Source: Fulvimarina sp. (GTDB lineage: Bacteria; Pseudomonadota; Alphaproteobacteria; Rhizobiales; Rhizobiaceae). From it: a stretch of 64,000 nucleotides of DNA. The translations under genes were made by a program, and so were the position numbers. The notes under the pieces were generated by a model, which saw nothing but the letters and a program-made list of their open reading frames with translations, made no database searches and was not told the origin of the DNA. The stretch spans positions 252,552-316,551 of the forward strand of contig PACL01000059.1 of NCBI GenBank assembly GCA_002700095.1, read 5' to 3'. Below, piece after piece: positions 20,450-29,952 of this stretch. Numbering within the stretch: position 1 is the stretch's first letter; each line of letters opens with the position of its first letter.

Positions 20450-22182
20450 CCACGACCATCGATCCCGTCACCCTCGCCGTCCTCAAGGGCCGGCTGGAGC
20501 AGATCGCCGACGAGATGGACGCGACCCTCTGCCGCTCGGCCTTCAACCCGATCATTGCCGAGGCCAAGGATGCCTGCCACGGCCTTTACCATGCAACCAC
20601 CGGCGCGACCCTCGTTCAGGGCACCAGCGGCCTGCCGATCTTCGTCGGCGCCATGAGCTTTGCCGTCCAGGCGGTGATCGAAAAGGTGAACCGCGAGGGC
20701 GGCCTGCAAGCCGGCGATACCTTCATCTTCAACGACCCCTATTCCGGCGGCACCCATCTCAATGATTTCCGGCTGGTGCGCCCAGTCTTCCGCAACGGCG
20801 AACTCTTCGCCTGGCTCGCCTCGGTCGGCCACTGGCTTGACATCGGCGGCAATGTCGCCGGCGGCTATAACCCCAAGGCGACCGAGAGCTTCCAGGAAGG
20901 CATGCGCGTGCCGCCGGTGCGTCTGATGACGGCGGGCGTCCTGAACCAGGACATCGTCGACATCCTCAACGCCAATTCGCGGGTGCCGGATTCCAACTGG
21001 GGCGATCTCAACGGCCAGCTGAACGCCCTCGACCTCGGCGACCGGCGCTTTGCGGCGCTGCTCGACCAGTATGGCGAAACGGTCGTCGCTGCCGCCCTCG
21101 ACGCCTTCTCCGACCGGGCCGAAGCCCTGATGCGCGCGGCGATCGCCTCGCTGCCGGATGGCAGCTACTCCTTCGAGGACGTCCTCGACAATGACGGCAT
21201 CGTCGACGAGATGCTCACCGTCGCCCTCGACGTGACCATTGCGGGCGAAGAGATGACGCTGGACTTCTCGCGGTCCTCGCCGCCGGTGAAGGGCCCGATC
21301 AATATCTCCTACGCGACCTCCGTCGCGGCCTGCTACGTCGCCCTGAAGCACATCTTCACCGATGTGCCGGCCAATGCCGGCTGCCTCAGGCCGATCAAGT
21401 TCGTCATTCCCGACACCACGCTTCTGGCCGCAAAAGCGCCGAAGCCCATGGCCGGCTATACCGAGACCATCCTGCGGTTGATCGGCGTCATGCTGGGCGC
21501 TTTGGCAAAGGCCGACCCGGAGCGCGCGACAGCGGCGCCATTCGGCACGATCAACGCCCTGTCGATCGCCGGCAACCGCGCGGATGCCAGCCGCTTCGTG
21601 ATGTTCTCCTTCTTCGGCGGCGGCCTCGGTGGCAATCCCGAGAGCGACGGCCTGAACCACGCCAACAACCCGATCTCCACGGCGACGATCCCGCCGCTGG
21701 AAATCATGGAAGCCGCCTATCCCGTGATGTTCACGCAATGGGCGCTGAGGCCTGATTCCGCAGGGGCTGGGACACATCGCGGCGGCGTCGGCGCGGTCTA
21801 CGAGATCGAGATGCTGACCGACAGCGATGTCGCGCTGCTCGGCGAGCGCGGCAAGCGCGCGCCCTTTGGGGTCGCGGGCGGCATGGAAGCCGCGCTCAAC
21901 CAGTTCTCCTGGCAGGAGGGCGAGGAGACCTGCTCGCCGCCGATGGTCTCCAAAGTCACCGACGTGAAGGTGACGACAGGCAAGCGCCTGCGCCTCGAAA
22001 CCCCCGGTGGCGGGGGCTGGCGCGATCCGAAGCAGCGCCCGGCCGACCTCGTCTCCCGCGACGTGCGCCTCGGCTATGTCAGCCGCGAGGCGGCCCGCCG
22101 CGATTACGGCGTCGCCCTCACCGATGATCTCGGCGTGGACGAAGCCGCGACCACCAATCTCAGAAACGGAGCCACGGCATGA
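20446..22182 (+). CDS. hyuB: Hydantoinase B/oxoprolinase family protein
   Basis: 'DPVTLAVLKGRLEQIADEMDATLCRSAFNPIIAEAKDACHGLY', 'NDPYSGGTHLNDFRLVRPVF'; C-terminal 'RLETPGGGGWRDP'. Confidence 0.94.
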   Translation: MTTTIDPVTLAVLKGRLEQIADEMDATLCRSAFNPIIAEAKDACHGLYHATTGATLVQGTSGLPIFVGAMSFAVQAVIEKVNREGGLQAGDTFIFNDPYSGGTHLNDFRLVRPVFRNGELFAWLASVGHWLDIGGNVAGGYNPKATESFQEGMRVPPVRLMTAGVLNQDIVDILNANSRVPDSNWGDLNGQLNALDLGDRRFAALLDQYGETVVAAALDAFSDRAEALMRAAIASLPDGSYSFEDVLDNDGIVDEMLTVALDVTIAGEEMTLDFSRSSPPVKGPINISYATSVAACYVALKHIFTDVPANAGCLRPIKFVIPDTTLLAAKAPKPMAGYTETILRLIGVMLGALAKADPERATAAPFGTINALSIAGNRADASRFVMFSFFGGGLGGNPESDGLNHANNPISTATIPPLEIMEAAYPVMFTQWALRPDSAGAGTHRGGVGAVYEIEMLTDSDVALLGERGKRAPFGVAGGMEAALNQFSWQEGEETCSPPMVSKVTDVKVTTGKRLRLETPGGGGWRDPKQRPADLVSRDVRLGYVSREAARRDYGVALTDDLGVDEAATTNLRNGATA

Positions 22183-24260
22183 GCGCCCTCGGCACAAAAG
22201 CCCGCGGAACGACAGCGCTCGGCCGGATCGTCGGCGTCGATGTCGGCGGCACCTTCACCGATCTCTTCTACTATGACGAAGCGGCTGGCGCCTTCCGCAC
22301 GGCTAAGGTCTCGTCCAATCGAGGCGACGAGGCCGTCGGCTTCATCGAAGGCCTGAAGACCTTCGGCGCGCTCGCCGATCTTTCCTCGGTCGTCCACGGC
22401 ACCACCGTCGGCACCAATGCGCTACTCGAGCGCAAGGGCGCCAAGGTCGGGCTGATCACCACCGCCGGCTTCCGCGACGTCCTCGAAATGCGCCGGCGCG
22501 ACCGTCGCAACACCTGGGGCCTGTGGGGCGATTTCGTCCCTGTCGTCGATCGTGACTTCCGGCTGGAAGTCGGCGAGCGGGTGCTCGCTGACGGCACGGT
22601 CCGCGCCGAAGTCGATCCCGCCGAAGTGGAGGAGGTCGCCAGGGCGCTGCTCGCCAAGGGTGCGGAAGCCCTCGCCATCGTCTTCGTCAACGCCTATGCC
22701 AACCCGGCCAACGAGCTCGCCGCGCTGGAAGCGGCCAAGGCGGTCTGGCCGAACGACAACGTGACGGCCTCCAGCCAGATCCTGCCCGAGATCCGCGAGT
22801 TCGAGCGCACCTCCACGACGGTGCTCAACGCCTATCTCCAGCCGGTCGTCGGCGGCTATCTCGGCAAGCTCGACGCGGCGCTGAAGGCCGACGGCTTTTC
22901 CGGCAAGTTCCACATCGTCCAGTCGAATGGCGGCGTGATGTCGACCGAAACGGCCCGGCGGCTTCCAGTGCGCACCGCGCTCTCCGGCCCGGCGGCCGGC
23001 GTCATCGCGGCGGCGGCAATTTCGGAGGCTGCGGGCTTCCCGAATGTCATCACCGGCGATCTTGGCGGCACCTCCTTCGACGTGTCGCTGGTGGCGGACG
23101 GCAAGACCGCGCTTGCCGCCCAGACCACCATCGATTTCGGCCTCGTGATCCGCACCCCGATGATCGAGATCTCGACCATCGGCGCCGGCGGCGGCTCGAT
23201 CGCCCATGTGGATGCCGGCGGCATGCTGCAGGTCGGCCCGGAAAGCGCCGGCTCGCGGCCGGGCCCGGTCTGCTATGGCGGCGGCAACGACCGTCCGACG
23301 CTGACCGACGCCAATGTCGTTCTCGGCCGGATCAATGCGGCCAGGCCCATCGGCGGCAAGGGCAACCGCCTCGACGTCGAGGCCGCCAAGGCCGCCATCG
23401 CCCGCCACGTCGCCGAGCCGCTCGGTCTCGGGGTGATGGAAGCGGCGGAGGCGATCGTGCGCATCGCCGACGGCAAGATGGCCGGCGCGATCCGCCTCGT
23501 CTCCATCGAGCGCGGTCACGACCCGGCCAATTTCGCCGCCGTGCCCTTCGGCGGCGGCGGGGCGCTGCATGCCGGCGCGCTGATCAAGGATGTCGGGTTG
23601 AAGGCGGCGCTCGTCCCGCGCTTTCCCGGAGTGACCTCGGCGCTCGGCTGCGTCATCGCCGATGTGCGCCACGATCAGGTGCAGACGGTCAATCTGACGC
23701 TCTCGACCCTCAACGCCGATGCCCTCGGCGCCCGCATGATGGCCGAGGCCGCCGAGGCGCGGGCGGTGGTCGACGCCGCCGGGCTTTCGACTGAAAGCGT
23801 CGATGTCCAGTTCGAACTCGACATGCACTATCTCGGCCAGACCCACACCATCGCCGTGCCGCTGCCCGGCGATGCCGCCGAGGGACTAACGCAGGCCGAC
23901 GTGAAACAGGCCTTCGAAGCGGCCTATCAGAAGACCTTCAGCCGGCTTCTCGGCAACATCGATGCCCGCATCGTCAATCTGCGAACTGCCGCCATCGGCC
24001 GCCGTCCGCGCTTCGATCTCGCGACCCTGGCGCCCGAAGAGGGAGCCACCGTCGAGGCCGCAAGTCGCGACAGCCGTCCCGTCTGGTTCGACGGCGGCTG
24101 GCACGACACGGCCGTCTATGATCGCCTGGCGCTTCCCGTCGCCGCGGTGATCTGCGGCCCGGCGATCCTCGAACAGCCCGATGCCACCACCGTCGTCGAT
24201 CCCGACCTCGACGCTCGTGTCGACAGTTTCGGCAACCTCATCCTGGAGCGCAGACCATGA
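22179..24260 (+). CDS. hyuA: Hydantoinase A/oxoprolinase family protein
   Basis: 'IVGVDVGGTFTDLFYYDEAAGAFRTAKVSS', 'VHGTTVGTNALLERKGAKVGLITTAGFRDVLEMRRRDR'. Confidence 0.95.
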   Translation: MSALGTKARGTTALGRIVGVDVGGTFTDLFYYDEAAGAFRTAKVSSNRGDEAVGFIEGLKTFGALADLSSVVHGTTVGTNALLERKGAKVGLITTAGFRDVLEMRRRDRRNTWGLWGDFVPVVDRDFRLEVGERVLADGTVRAEVDPAEVEEVARALLAKGAEALAIVFVNAYANPANELAALEAAKAVWPNDNVTASSQILPEIREFERTSTTVLNAYLQPVVGGYLGKLDAALKADGFSGKFHIVQSNGGVMSTETARRLPVRTALSGPAAGVIAAAAISEAAGFPNVITGDLGGTSFDVSLVADGKTALAAQTTIDFGLVIRTPMIEISTIGAGGGSIAHVDAGGMLQVGPESAGSRPGPVCYGGGNDRPTLTDANVVLGRINAARPIGGKGNRLDVEAAKAAIARHVAEPLGLGVMEAAEAIVRIADGKMAGAIRLVSIERGHDPANFAAVPFGGGGALHAGALIKDVGLKAALVPRFPGVTSALGCVIADVRHDQVQTVNLTLSTLNADALGARMMAEAAEARAVVDAAGLSTESVDVQFELDMHYLGQTHTIAVPLPGDAAEGLTQADVKQAFEAAYQKTFSRLLGNIDARIVNLRTAAIGRRPRFDLATLAPEEGATVEAASRDSRPVWFDGGWHDTAVYDRLALPVAAVICGPAILEQPDATTVVDPDLDARVDSFGNLILERRP

Positions 24261-24859
24261 GCGCGATCCCCTCGATCGACAAACGCGCGCTGCTGCTGGT
24301 CGATCTCCAGAACGACTTCATCCATCCAGAAGGCGCCTATGCGCGGGGCGGGGCCAAGAGCGCCGACATCGCCGCACTGCCCGCCCGGCTGAAGCCGCTC
24401 GCCGACGCCTTTCGCGCCAAGGGCGGCCTCGTCGTCGCGACGCTCTTCACCCTTTCGCCCGGCCGCGGCGGCGAGCCGATCGTCTCGCCCCACTTAAAGA
24501 AACTGCGCCCCTTCATCGCCAAGGGCGATTTCCTGCCCGGCGGCTGGGGCCAGCAGCTGGTGGACGACCTCGCCCACGCCGACATCGCAGTGGAGAAAGT
24601 GGCCTTCTCCGCCTTCTACATGTCGCGTCTCGAATGGGTGCTGAGGAAATCCGGCATCGAGCATCTGACCGTCGGCGGCATCGTCACCAATGGCGGCGTC
24701 GCCTCGACCGTGCGCGAAGCCCATGTCCGCGACCTCGGTGTGACGGTGCTGGAGGACGGCTGCGCGGCCTTTTCGGAGAAGACCCATGACGAGGCGATCG
24801 CCGGGCTGCGATCGGTGGCGGAGATTTCGACGATCGAAAAGGTGATGGCCGGGCTTTGA
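24257..24859 (+). CDS. Isochorismatase-fold hydrolase-like protein (cysteine hydrolase family)
   Basis: 'RALLLVDLQNDFIHPEGAYARGGA', 'LTVGGIVTNGGVASTVREAHVRDLGVTVLEDGCAAF'. Confidence 0.87.
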   Translation: MSAIPSIDKRALLLVDLQNDFIHPEGAYARGGAKSADIAALPARLKPLADAFRAKGGLVVATLFTLSPGRGGEPIVSPHLKKLRPFIAKGDFLPGGWGQQLVDDLAHADIAVEKVAFSAFYMSRLEWVLRKSGIEHLTVGGIVTNGGVASTVREAHVRDLGVTVLEDGCAAFSEKTHDEAIAGLRSVAEISTIEKVMAGL

Positions 24860-24880
24860 ACGATCGAGCAGCGCGGCGCT

Positions 24881-25122
24881 CCTCTCTCCCCTTGAGGGAG
24901 AGAAAGTCATTCCAAGGAATTGGGCCGAGCGAAGCGAGGTCCAAACCTTGAGAATGACAAGAGAGGGGGATCCACCGCGTCACCCGCCGCTACCGGTGCC
25001 AAGAGTCGCGGCGTCTGCTGCATTCGCTTGTCCGGACAAGGTGCCACCCCTCTCTGGCGCTTTCTATCACTTGGCTGCGCCGAGCCGATGAAATCGCTTT
25101 CTCTCCCTCAAGGGGAGAGAGG
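24881..25122. repeat. 242-bp intergenic element bounded by perfect 26-bp terminal inverted repeats (MITE-like or Rhizobiales intergenic mosaic)
   Basis: cctctctccccttgagggagagaaag at 24881-24906; exact reverse complement ctttctctccctcaaggggagagagg at 25097-25122. Confidence 0.8.
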
Positions 25123-25167
25123 GCGCCCGTTCGTCCAGCGCCGAATCCAGACACTTGAGGAGATTCT

Positions 25168-25932
25168 ATGCCCACTCCGAAACGCGTTCTCGTCCTCGTG
25201 CCGTTTCCGATGGATGCCGACAATCTGGCCAAGCGCCGGGCGCAGATGTCGGCGGTGAAGCTCGGGCCGGACATCGCCTTCGACTTCCGCCCCGTCGCCA
25301 TCGCTCCGGTCAACTATGTCAGCCAGCAGGACATGCTCCTCGCCGACATCGGCATGGTGGAGGCCGGGCACCAGGCGGAAGCGGAGGGATACGATGCCGT
25401 GTGCATCGATACCGTCTCGGACAGCGGCATGACGGCGCTGCGGTCTGTTCTGTCCATCCCGGTCATCGGCGCGGGGCGCCATGCGATCCTGATGGCGCTG
25501 ACGCTCGGCGAGCGGTTCTCCTTCGTCTCCATGTGGGACCGCTGGCGGCCGCTCTACGAGAAGACGCTGGCCGAGCTGGGCCTCCAGGCGAAATGCGCCT
25601 CGATGCGCTCGGCCGATCTCGAGCCGAACAACCAGTCGCTGCTGTCGGGCCGCGAGGAGGAGGTGTTCCCGGTGCTGCTGGAGACCGCGAAGCGCTGCGT
25701 CGAGGAGGACCGCGCCGACGTCATCATCCTCGGCTCGACGACGATGCACGAGGCCCATGCCCATCTCGCCGCGAACCTTTCCGTGCCGGTGATCAATCCG
25801 GGGCCGCTGACCTACCGCCTCGCCGATGCGGCGATCCGCCTGAAGCTCAGCCATTCCAAGACCACCTATCCGACGCCGCTCACGCCGCGCCTCGAGCTCT
25901 TCGAGGCGATGGGCGCGGCGGTGCGGAACTGA
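25168..25932 (+). CDS. Aspartate/glutamate (hydantoin) racemase family protein
   Basis: 'GYDAVCIDTVSDSGMTALRSVLSIPVIGAG', 'VIILGSTTMHEAHAHLAANLSVPVINPGPLTYRLAD'. Confidence 0.85.
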   Translation: MPTPKRVLVLVPFPMDADNLAKRRAQMSAVKLGPDIAFDFRPVAIAPVNYVSQQDMLLADIGMVEAGHQAEAEGYDAVCIDTVSDSGMTALRSVLSIPVIGAGRHAILMALTLGERFSFVSMWDRWRPLYEKTLAELGLQAKCASMRSADLEPNNQSLLSGREEEVFPVLLETAKRCVEEDRADVIILGSTTMHEAHAHLAANLSVPVINPGPLTYRLADAAIRLKLSHSKTTYPTPLTPRLELFEAMGAAVRN

Positions 25933-25946
25933 GGGGAGAACGATCC

Positions 25947-26708
25947 ATGCCGAAGATCCTCGTCATCAATCCCTTTCCCCTCGACGAAGAGGGCGTGAAG
26001 CGCCGCGCCGCCCAGACCGGCCATGTCGAACTCGATCCTGACACCGAGCTCGTCTTCCGGCCGGTGAAGATCGGCCCGACCTCCTTCATGAGCCCGCATG
26101 ACTGGCTGATCATGGATCTCGGCATCTACGAGGCCGGCCTCACTGCCGAGGAGGAGGGCTTCGACGCCGTCGTCATCGACACCATGTCGGATTCGGGCAT
26201 GGCGGCGCTGCGATCGGTGCTGTCGATTCCCGTCGTCGGGCCGGGCAAGGCCTCGATGCTCTATGCGCTGACCCTCGGCGCGAAATTCTCCGTCCTTGCC
26301 CAGTGGAAACCGGCCTTGCCGCGCTATCGCAAAGTGATCCGCGACTACGGCTTCGAGCGGCAATGCGCCTCGGTGCGCTCCTTCGACGTCGAGCCGGACT
26401 TCATCAATCTGACCGAGGGCAAGGAGGACAAGACCTTTCCGATCATGCTCGACGTCGCCATGAAGTGTGTCGAGGAGGACGGGGCGGACGTGATCTGCCT
26501 GGGGTCGACCACCATGCATCAGGCCGCGGCCTATCTCGCCGAGCGTCTGCCGGTGCCGCTGATCAATCCCGGCCCGTTCAGCTACAAGCTCGCCGAAACG
26601 CTGATCGGTCTCGGCCTGACGCATTCCCGCCGGGCCTATCCTGTGCCAACCGAGCGCAAAGATGAACTGGTCCACGCGATCGTCGCGTCGGCGGCCAGGG
26701 CCGGCTGA
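25947..26708 (+). CDS. Aspartate/glutamate (hydantoin) racemase family protein, tandem paralogue of the preceding gene
   Basis: 'GFDAVVIDTMSDSGMAALRSVLSIPVVGPGKASMLYALTLG', 'VICLGSTTMHQAAAYLAERLPVPLINPGPFSYKLAE'; start MPKILVINPFP. Confidence 0.85.
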   Translation: MPKILVINPFPLDEEGVKRRAAQTGHVELDPDTELVFRPVKIGPTSFMSPHDWLIMDLGIYEAGLTAEEEGFDAVVIDTMSDSGMAALRSVLSIPVVGPGKASMLYALTLGAKFSVLAQWKPALPRYRKVIRDYGFERQCASVRSFDVEPDFINLTEGKEDKTFPIMLDVAMKCVEEDGADVICLGSTTMHQAAAYLAERLPVPLINPGPFSYKLAETLIGLGLTHSRRAYPVPTERKDELVHAIVASAARAG

Positions 26709-26800
26709 TACAAGCGGACCGGGAGTTTGACACCCGGGCGGCCGGTATCTGGCCCGCGGCGCTCTCGCTGCAGTCTTTTGGCGGCGGCCATCCCCGGACG

Positions 26801-26832
26801 AAAAAAAGGGCGGCACCGCCAGCGGTCCGCCC
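26801..26832 (-). terminator. Rho-independent terminator for the minus-strand repeat-protein gene
   Basis: Minus strand: GGGCGGACCGC-TGGC-GGTGCCGCCC followed by TTTTTTT. Confidence 0.75.
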
Positions 26833-26863
26833 TTGTTCTTGCCGCACGGCTTGTGAGCGTTGG

Positions 26864-28864
26864 TCAGCAGCCGGTGGCCGAGAGCATCGCCTTGCTGCCG
26901 TCGGTGCCGTCGACCGTGACCGAGCAGCCATCGCCGAGATCGAGCGACTGGCCGCTCGCCACTTCCTTGCGGCCGGCGCCGACGACATAGAGCGTCGCAC
27001 CCCGGTCGGAGACGGCGGAGAGAAAGACCTTATGATCGCCGAAGGTCTTGGTCTGGCCGGTGCTGATGCCCTCGTCGGAAGCGGCAGCCGCGGCTCCACC
27101 GTCCGCTGCGCCAGGCGTCTGCGCCGCCGCCTGATCGCCCGTCGCCGCCTGGTCATTGGCCGGAGCGGCCGCCTGTGCTGCGGGAGCTTCACCAGCTGCG
27201 GGGGCCGGCTCTTGCGCCGCTGCCGCCGGCTGCGCATCGCTGCCAGCCGCCGCCTGATCCTGCGGCTGCGCGTTCTCGGCGCCCTCGGTGGCCGCGGCAT
27301 CGTTGCCGCCCTCGCAGCCCTCGGCCGAAAGCCGGGCGCTGCCGTTCTCGACGCCGTCCAGCGTCACGCTGCAGCCATTGCCGACGTCGACGCTCTGGCC
27401 GACCTCGACCCGCTGGCGACCGGCACCGCCGACGGCAAAGAGGGTGGCACCGTTCTCCTCGACGCCCGAGACGAAGATGCGGTTCTCGCCGAACACCGCC
27501 GTCTGGCCGGCCGAGAACGCGTCGCCGGAAGTGGACTGGTCCGCCGGGGCGGCCGCCTGCTGGCTGTCGTCAGAAGCCTGCTCGCCGGTCGAACCGGCAG
27601 ATGGCGCAGCGGCCGCCTGCTCGGCCCCGCCGGCCGCCTGCTCGCCGTTCTGCTGGCTTGCAGGGCTCGAAGGCTGGGCCTGTTCGGCTGGCGCTGCTGC
27701 GCCGGACTGCTGGGCCTCGCCCGAACCGCCGCCTTCGCAGCCGCTTGCCGACATCGTGGCGGCGTTGTCCGCGACGCTGTCGAGGGTGATGCTGCAACCG
27801 TTGCCGGCGTCGAGGCTCGAACCGGTCGCCACCTGCTGGCGCTTGCCGCCAACCACCATCAGCATCGCGCCATTCTCGTTGACGCCCGAAACGAAGACCC
27901 TGGTCTCGCCGAAGGTCGCGACGCCGCCGACCGGGGTCGAAGTGCCGCCGCCGGTGTTGCCGGAAGCCGCCGCCTGCTGCGAGCCCTCATCCTGCTGGGC
28001 CGCCTGACCCTCATTGGAGGCCTGGCCGGCAGCCTCGCCGGTGGCTGCCGCCGCCGCCGCGCCCTGGCCGGCGTTCTGTCCTGTGGCGGGGGCCTGCTGG
28101 CCGCCCTGGCTCTGGCTGTCCTGCTGCTGGCCGCCCGCGGTGGCAGCAGCCTGCTGGCCGGCCTCCGGGCTGCCCGAAGCGGCCGCCTGGCCGGAGCCGC
28201 CTTCGCAGCCCTCCGAGGTGAGGAACGCCGCGCCGGAGGCAACGCCGGACAGTGTCACGGAGCAGCCGTCGCCGACGTCGAGCGAGGCGCCCGACTGGAC
28301 TTCCTGGGCCTCGCCGTCGCCGGCAGCGATCATGGCGGAGCCGTCCGACACTTCGGAAACCGCGACCCGGCCTGAGCCGAAGATCGCCGACTGGCCGCCG
28401 ACGAGGATGGCGCCCGTCGGGCCGACCGATTGAACGAGCGAGGCCATGTCGCCGCCCGAGGATCCGCTCTGGCCGCCGGCGGACAGCCCGGAGACGCTCT
28501 CCTGGAGCTTGGTGATCTCGGCCTTGAGGTCCGCGATGCCCTGGCTGGTCGCGTCGGCGTTCTGGTCGGGCTGAGGCGCGACGGCCTCGGCGATCTGGCT
28601 CGTCCGGGTCTCGACGGTCTGGCCGAGCTGATCCAGCTGCGTCTTCATCTCGGCGAGGGCGCCGGAGACGGTCTGGTTGGTCTCGTCGACCTTGGTCGAA
28701 ACGGCCTGGACGTCCGTCTGCGTCGCTTCGATCGGGGCCCGCAACGAGGCGATGTCTTTGTTGACGTTCTCGCTGACGTCGTCGACGTCGGGCCCGAGCA
28801 GCCAGCCGATGAACAGGCCGACCACCAGAGCCACGACGATCGGAATGAATTTCGAGCCGCCCAT
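26864..28864 (-). CDS. Membrane-anchored four-repeat protein with Gln/Ala/Gly-rich linkers; unknown function
   Basis: Start taken as [37 protein letters not shown] (single TM), coiled-coil-like stalk, then four copies of an about 65-aa unit with '[46 protein letters not shown]'. Confidence 0.85.
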   Translation of the reverse strand: MGGSKFIPIVVALVVGLFIGWLLGPDVDDVSENVNKDIASLRAPIEATQTDVQAVSTKVDETNQTVSGALAEMKTQLDQLGQTVETRTSQIAEAVAPQPDQNADATSQGIADLKAEITKLQESVSGLSAGGQSGSSGGDMASLVQSVGPTGAILVGGQSAIFGSGRVAVSEVSDGSAMIAAGDGEAQEVQSGASLDVGDGCSVTLSGVASGAAFLTSEGCEGGSGQAAASGSPEAGQQAAATAGGQQQDSQSQGGQQAPATGQNAGQGAAAAAATGEAAGQASNEGQAAQQDEGSQQAAASGNTGGGTSTPVGGVATFGETRVFVSGVNENGAMLMVVGGKRQQVATGSSLDAGNGCSITLDSVADNAATMSASGCEGGGSGEAQQSGAAAPAEQAQPSSPASQQNGEQAAGGAEQAAAAPSAGSTGEQASDDSQQAAAPADQSTSGDAFSAGQTAVFGENRIFVSGVEENGATLFAVGGAGRQRVEVGQSVDVGNGCSVTLDGVENGSARLSAEGCEGGNDAAATEGAENAQPQDQAAAGSDAQPAAAAQEPAPAAGEAPAAQAAAPANDQAATGDQAAAQTPGAADGGAAAAASDEGISTGQTKTFGDHKVFLSAVSDRGATLYVVGAGRKEVASGQSLDLGDGCSVTVDGTDGSKAMLSATGC

Positions 28865-29160
28865 GCAATCTTCCTCCCGGGGAATTTCGTGCAGGTGCTG
28901 AGAGGAAGGGGGGCGGCGGAGGAAGTCAACCGCGCGAGGCGTCAAAGCAAGTTTTTTTGCGAGCACCCTTGCCGTTCGGCGGGCGGGCAAGATCTCTGTG
29001 CGATCGGGCCTGCGACAGGGCGCAAAGGCCATCGCTCGACGCGCCGCTCGGCCGACACCCGCCGCCGTCCGAAACGCCCGTGCCCTTGCGCCGCCCGGGC
29101 AAAGGCGGGATGAAGCCGGGCTGTCGATTGCCGCCGCACGGTGGGAGAGGAAACGATAAG

Positions 29161-29907
29161 ATGTCGGTCGAACTGTCGGTCAATCTGAATGCCGTCGCGA
29201 TGCTGCGCAATCGCCGCGATCTGCCGTGGCCATCGGTCACCGGCCTTGGCCGCATTGCCCTTCAGGCCGGCGCCCACGGGCTGACGGTGCATCCGCGGCC
29301 GGACGAGCGGCACATCCGCTTTTCCGACCTGCCGGCGATCCGCGCCCTCATCGACGAGGAATTTCCCGAGGCCGAGTTCAATATGGAGGGGTATCCCTCC
29401 CTCGACTTCCTCGCCCTCGTTTCGGCGGCGAGGCCGGAACAGGTGACGCTGGTGCCGGACGATCCCTCGCAGCCGACCTCCGACCACGGCTGGGACTTCG
29501 AGCGCCAGGGCGGCTTCCTGCGGCCGATCGTCGAGCGGCTGCGGGGCGAGGGCGCCCGGGTCTCGCTGTTCGCCGACCCCGATGCGGCCCAGATGCAGGC
29601 GGCCTCGGCCACCGGCTGCGACCGGGTCGAGTTCTACACCGGCCCCTATGGCGCCACCCATTCCGACCCCGAGGCGGCGAAGGCCGAGATCGACAGGCTC
29701 GGGGCGGCGGCCGACGCCGCGCTAGACCTCGGGCTCGGCATCAATGCCGGCCACGACCTCACCGTCGCCAACCTGCCGGCGCTGGTCGCCCGCATCCCGG
29801 CCCTGGCCGAGGTGTCGATCGGCCACGGCCTGACGGCGGATGCGCTGGAATACGGCATGGCGGAGACCGTGCGTCGCTTCTGCCGGGCCTGCGGCCAGCT
29901 GGTGTGA
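29161..29907 (+). CDS. pdxJ: Pyridoxine 5'-phosphate synthase
   Basis: '[60 protein letters not shown]', 'NMEGYPS', '[18 protein letters not shown]'. Confidence 0.97.
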   Translation: MSVELSVNLNAVAMLRNRRDLPWPSVTGLGRIALQAGAHGLTVHPRPDERHIRFSDLPAIRALIDEEFPEAEFNMEGYPSLDFLALVSAARPEQVTLVPDDPSQPTSDHGWDFERQGGFLRPIVERLRGEGARVSLFADPDAAQMQAASATGCDRVEFYTGPYGATHSDPEAAKAEIDRLGAAADAALDLGLGINAGHDLTVANLPALVARIPALAEVSIGHGLTADALEYGMAETVRRFCRACGQLV

Positions 29908-29952
29908 GCCGGGGCGGGCGGAGGCCGCGTCAGCCTCCGCCACGGTTTCCGG

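Noticed and set aside
20419-22197. 592-aa minus-strand ORF
   Set aside because: Mirror frame of hyuB, which has clear family motifs; no recognisable domain in the antisense product.
22422-23846. 474-aa minus-strand ORF
   Set aside because: Mirror frame of hyuA; no recognisable domain.
27032-28375. 447-aa plus-strand ORF opposite the repeat protein
   Set aside because: Arises from the GC-rich repeat coding sequence; Arg/Ala/Gly-rich with no motifs. The minus-strand ORF has a TM start, ordered repeats and a terminator.
26864-28375. Possible CRISPR array or tandem DNA repeats
   Set aside because: The periodicity is at protein level in about 65-aa domains with variable linkers; no short identical direct repeats with spacers.
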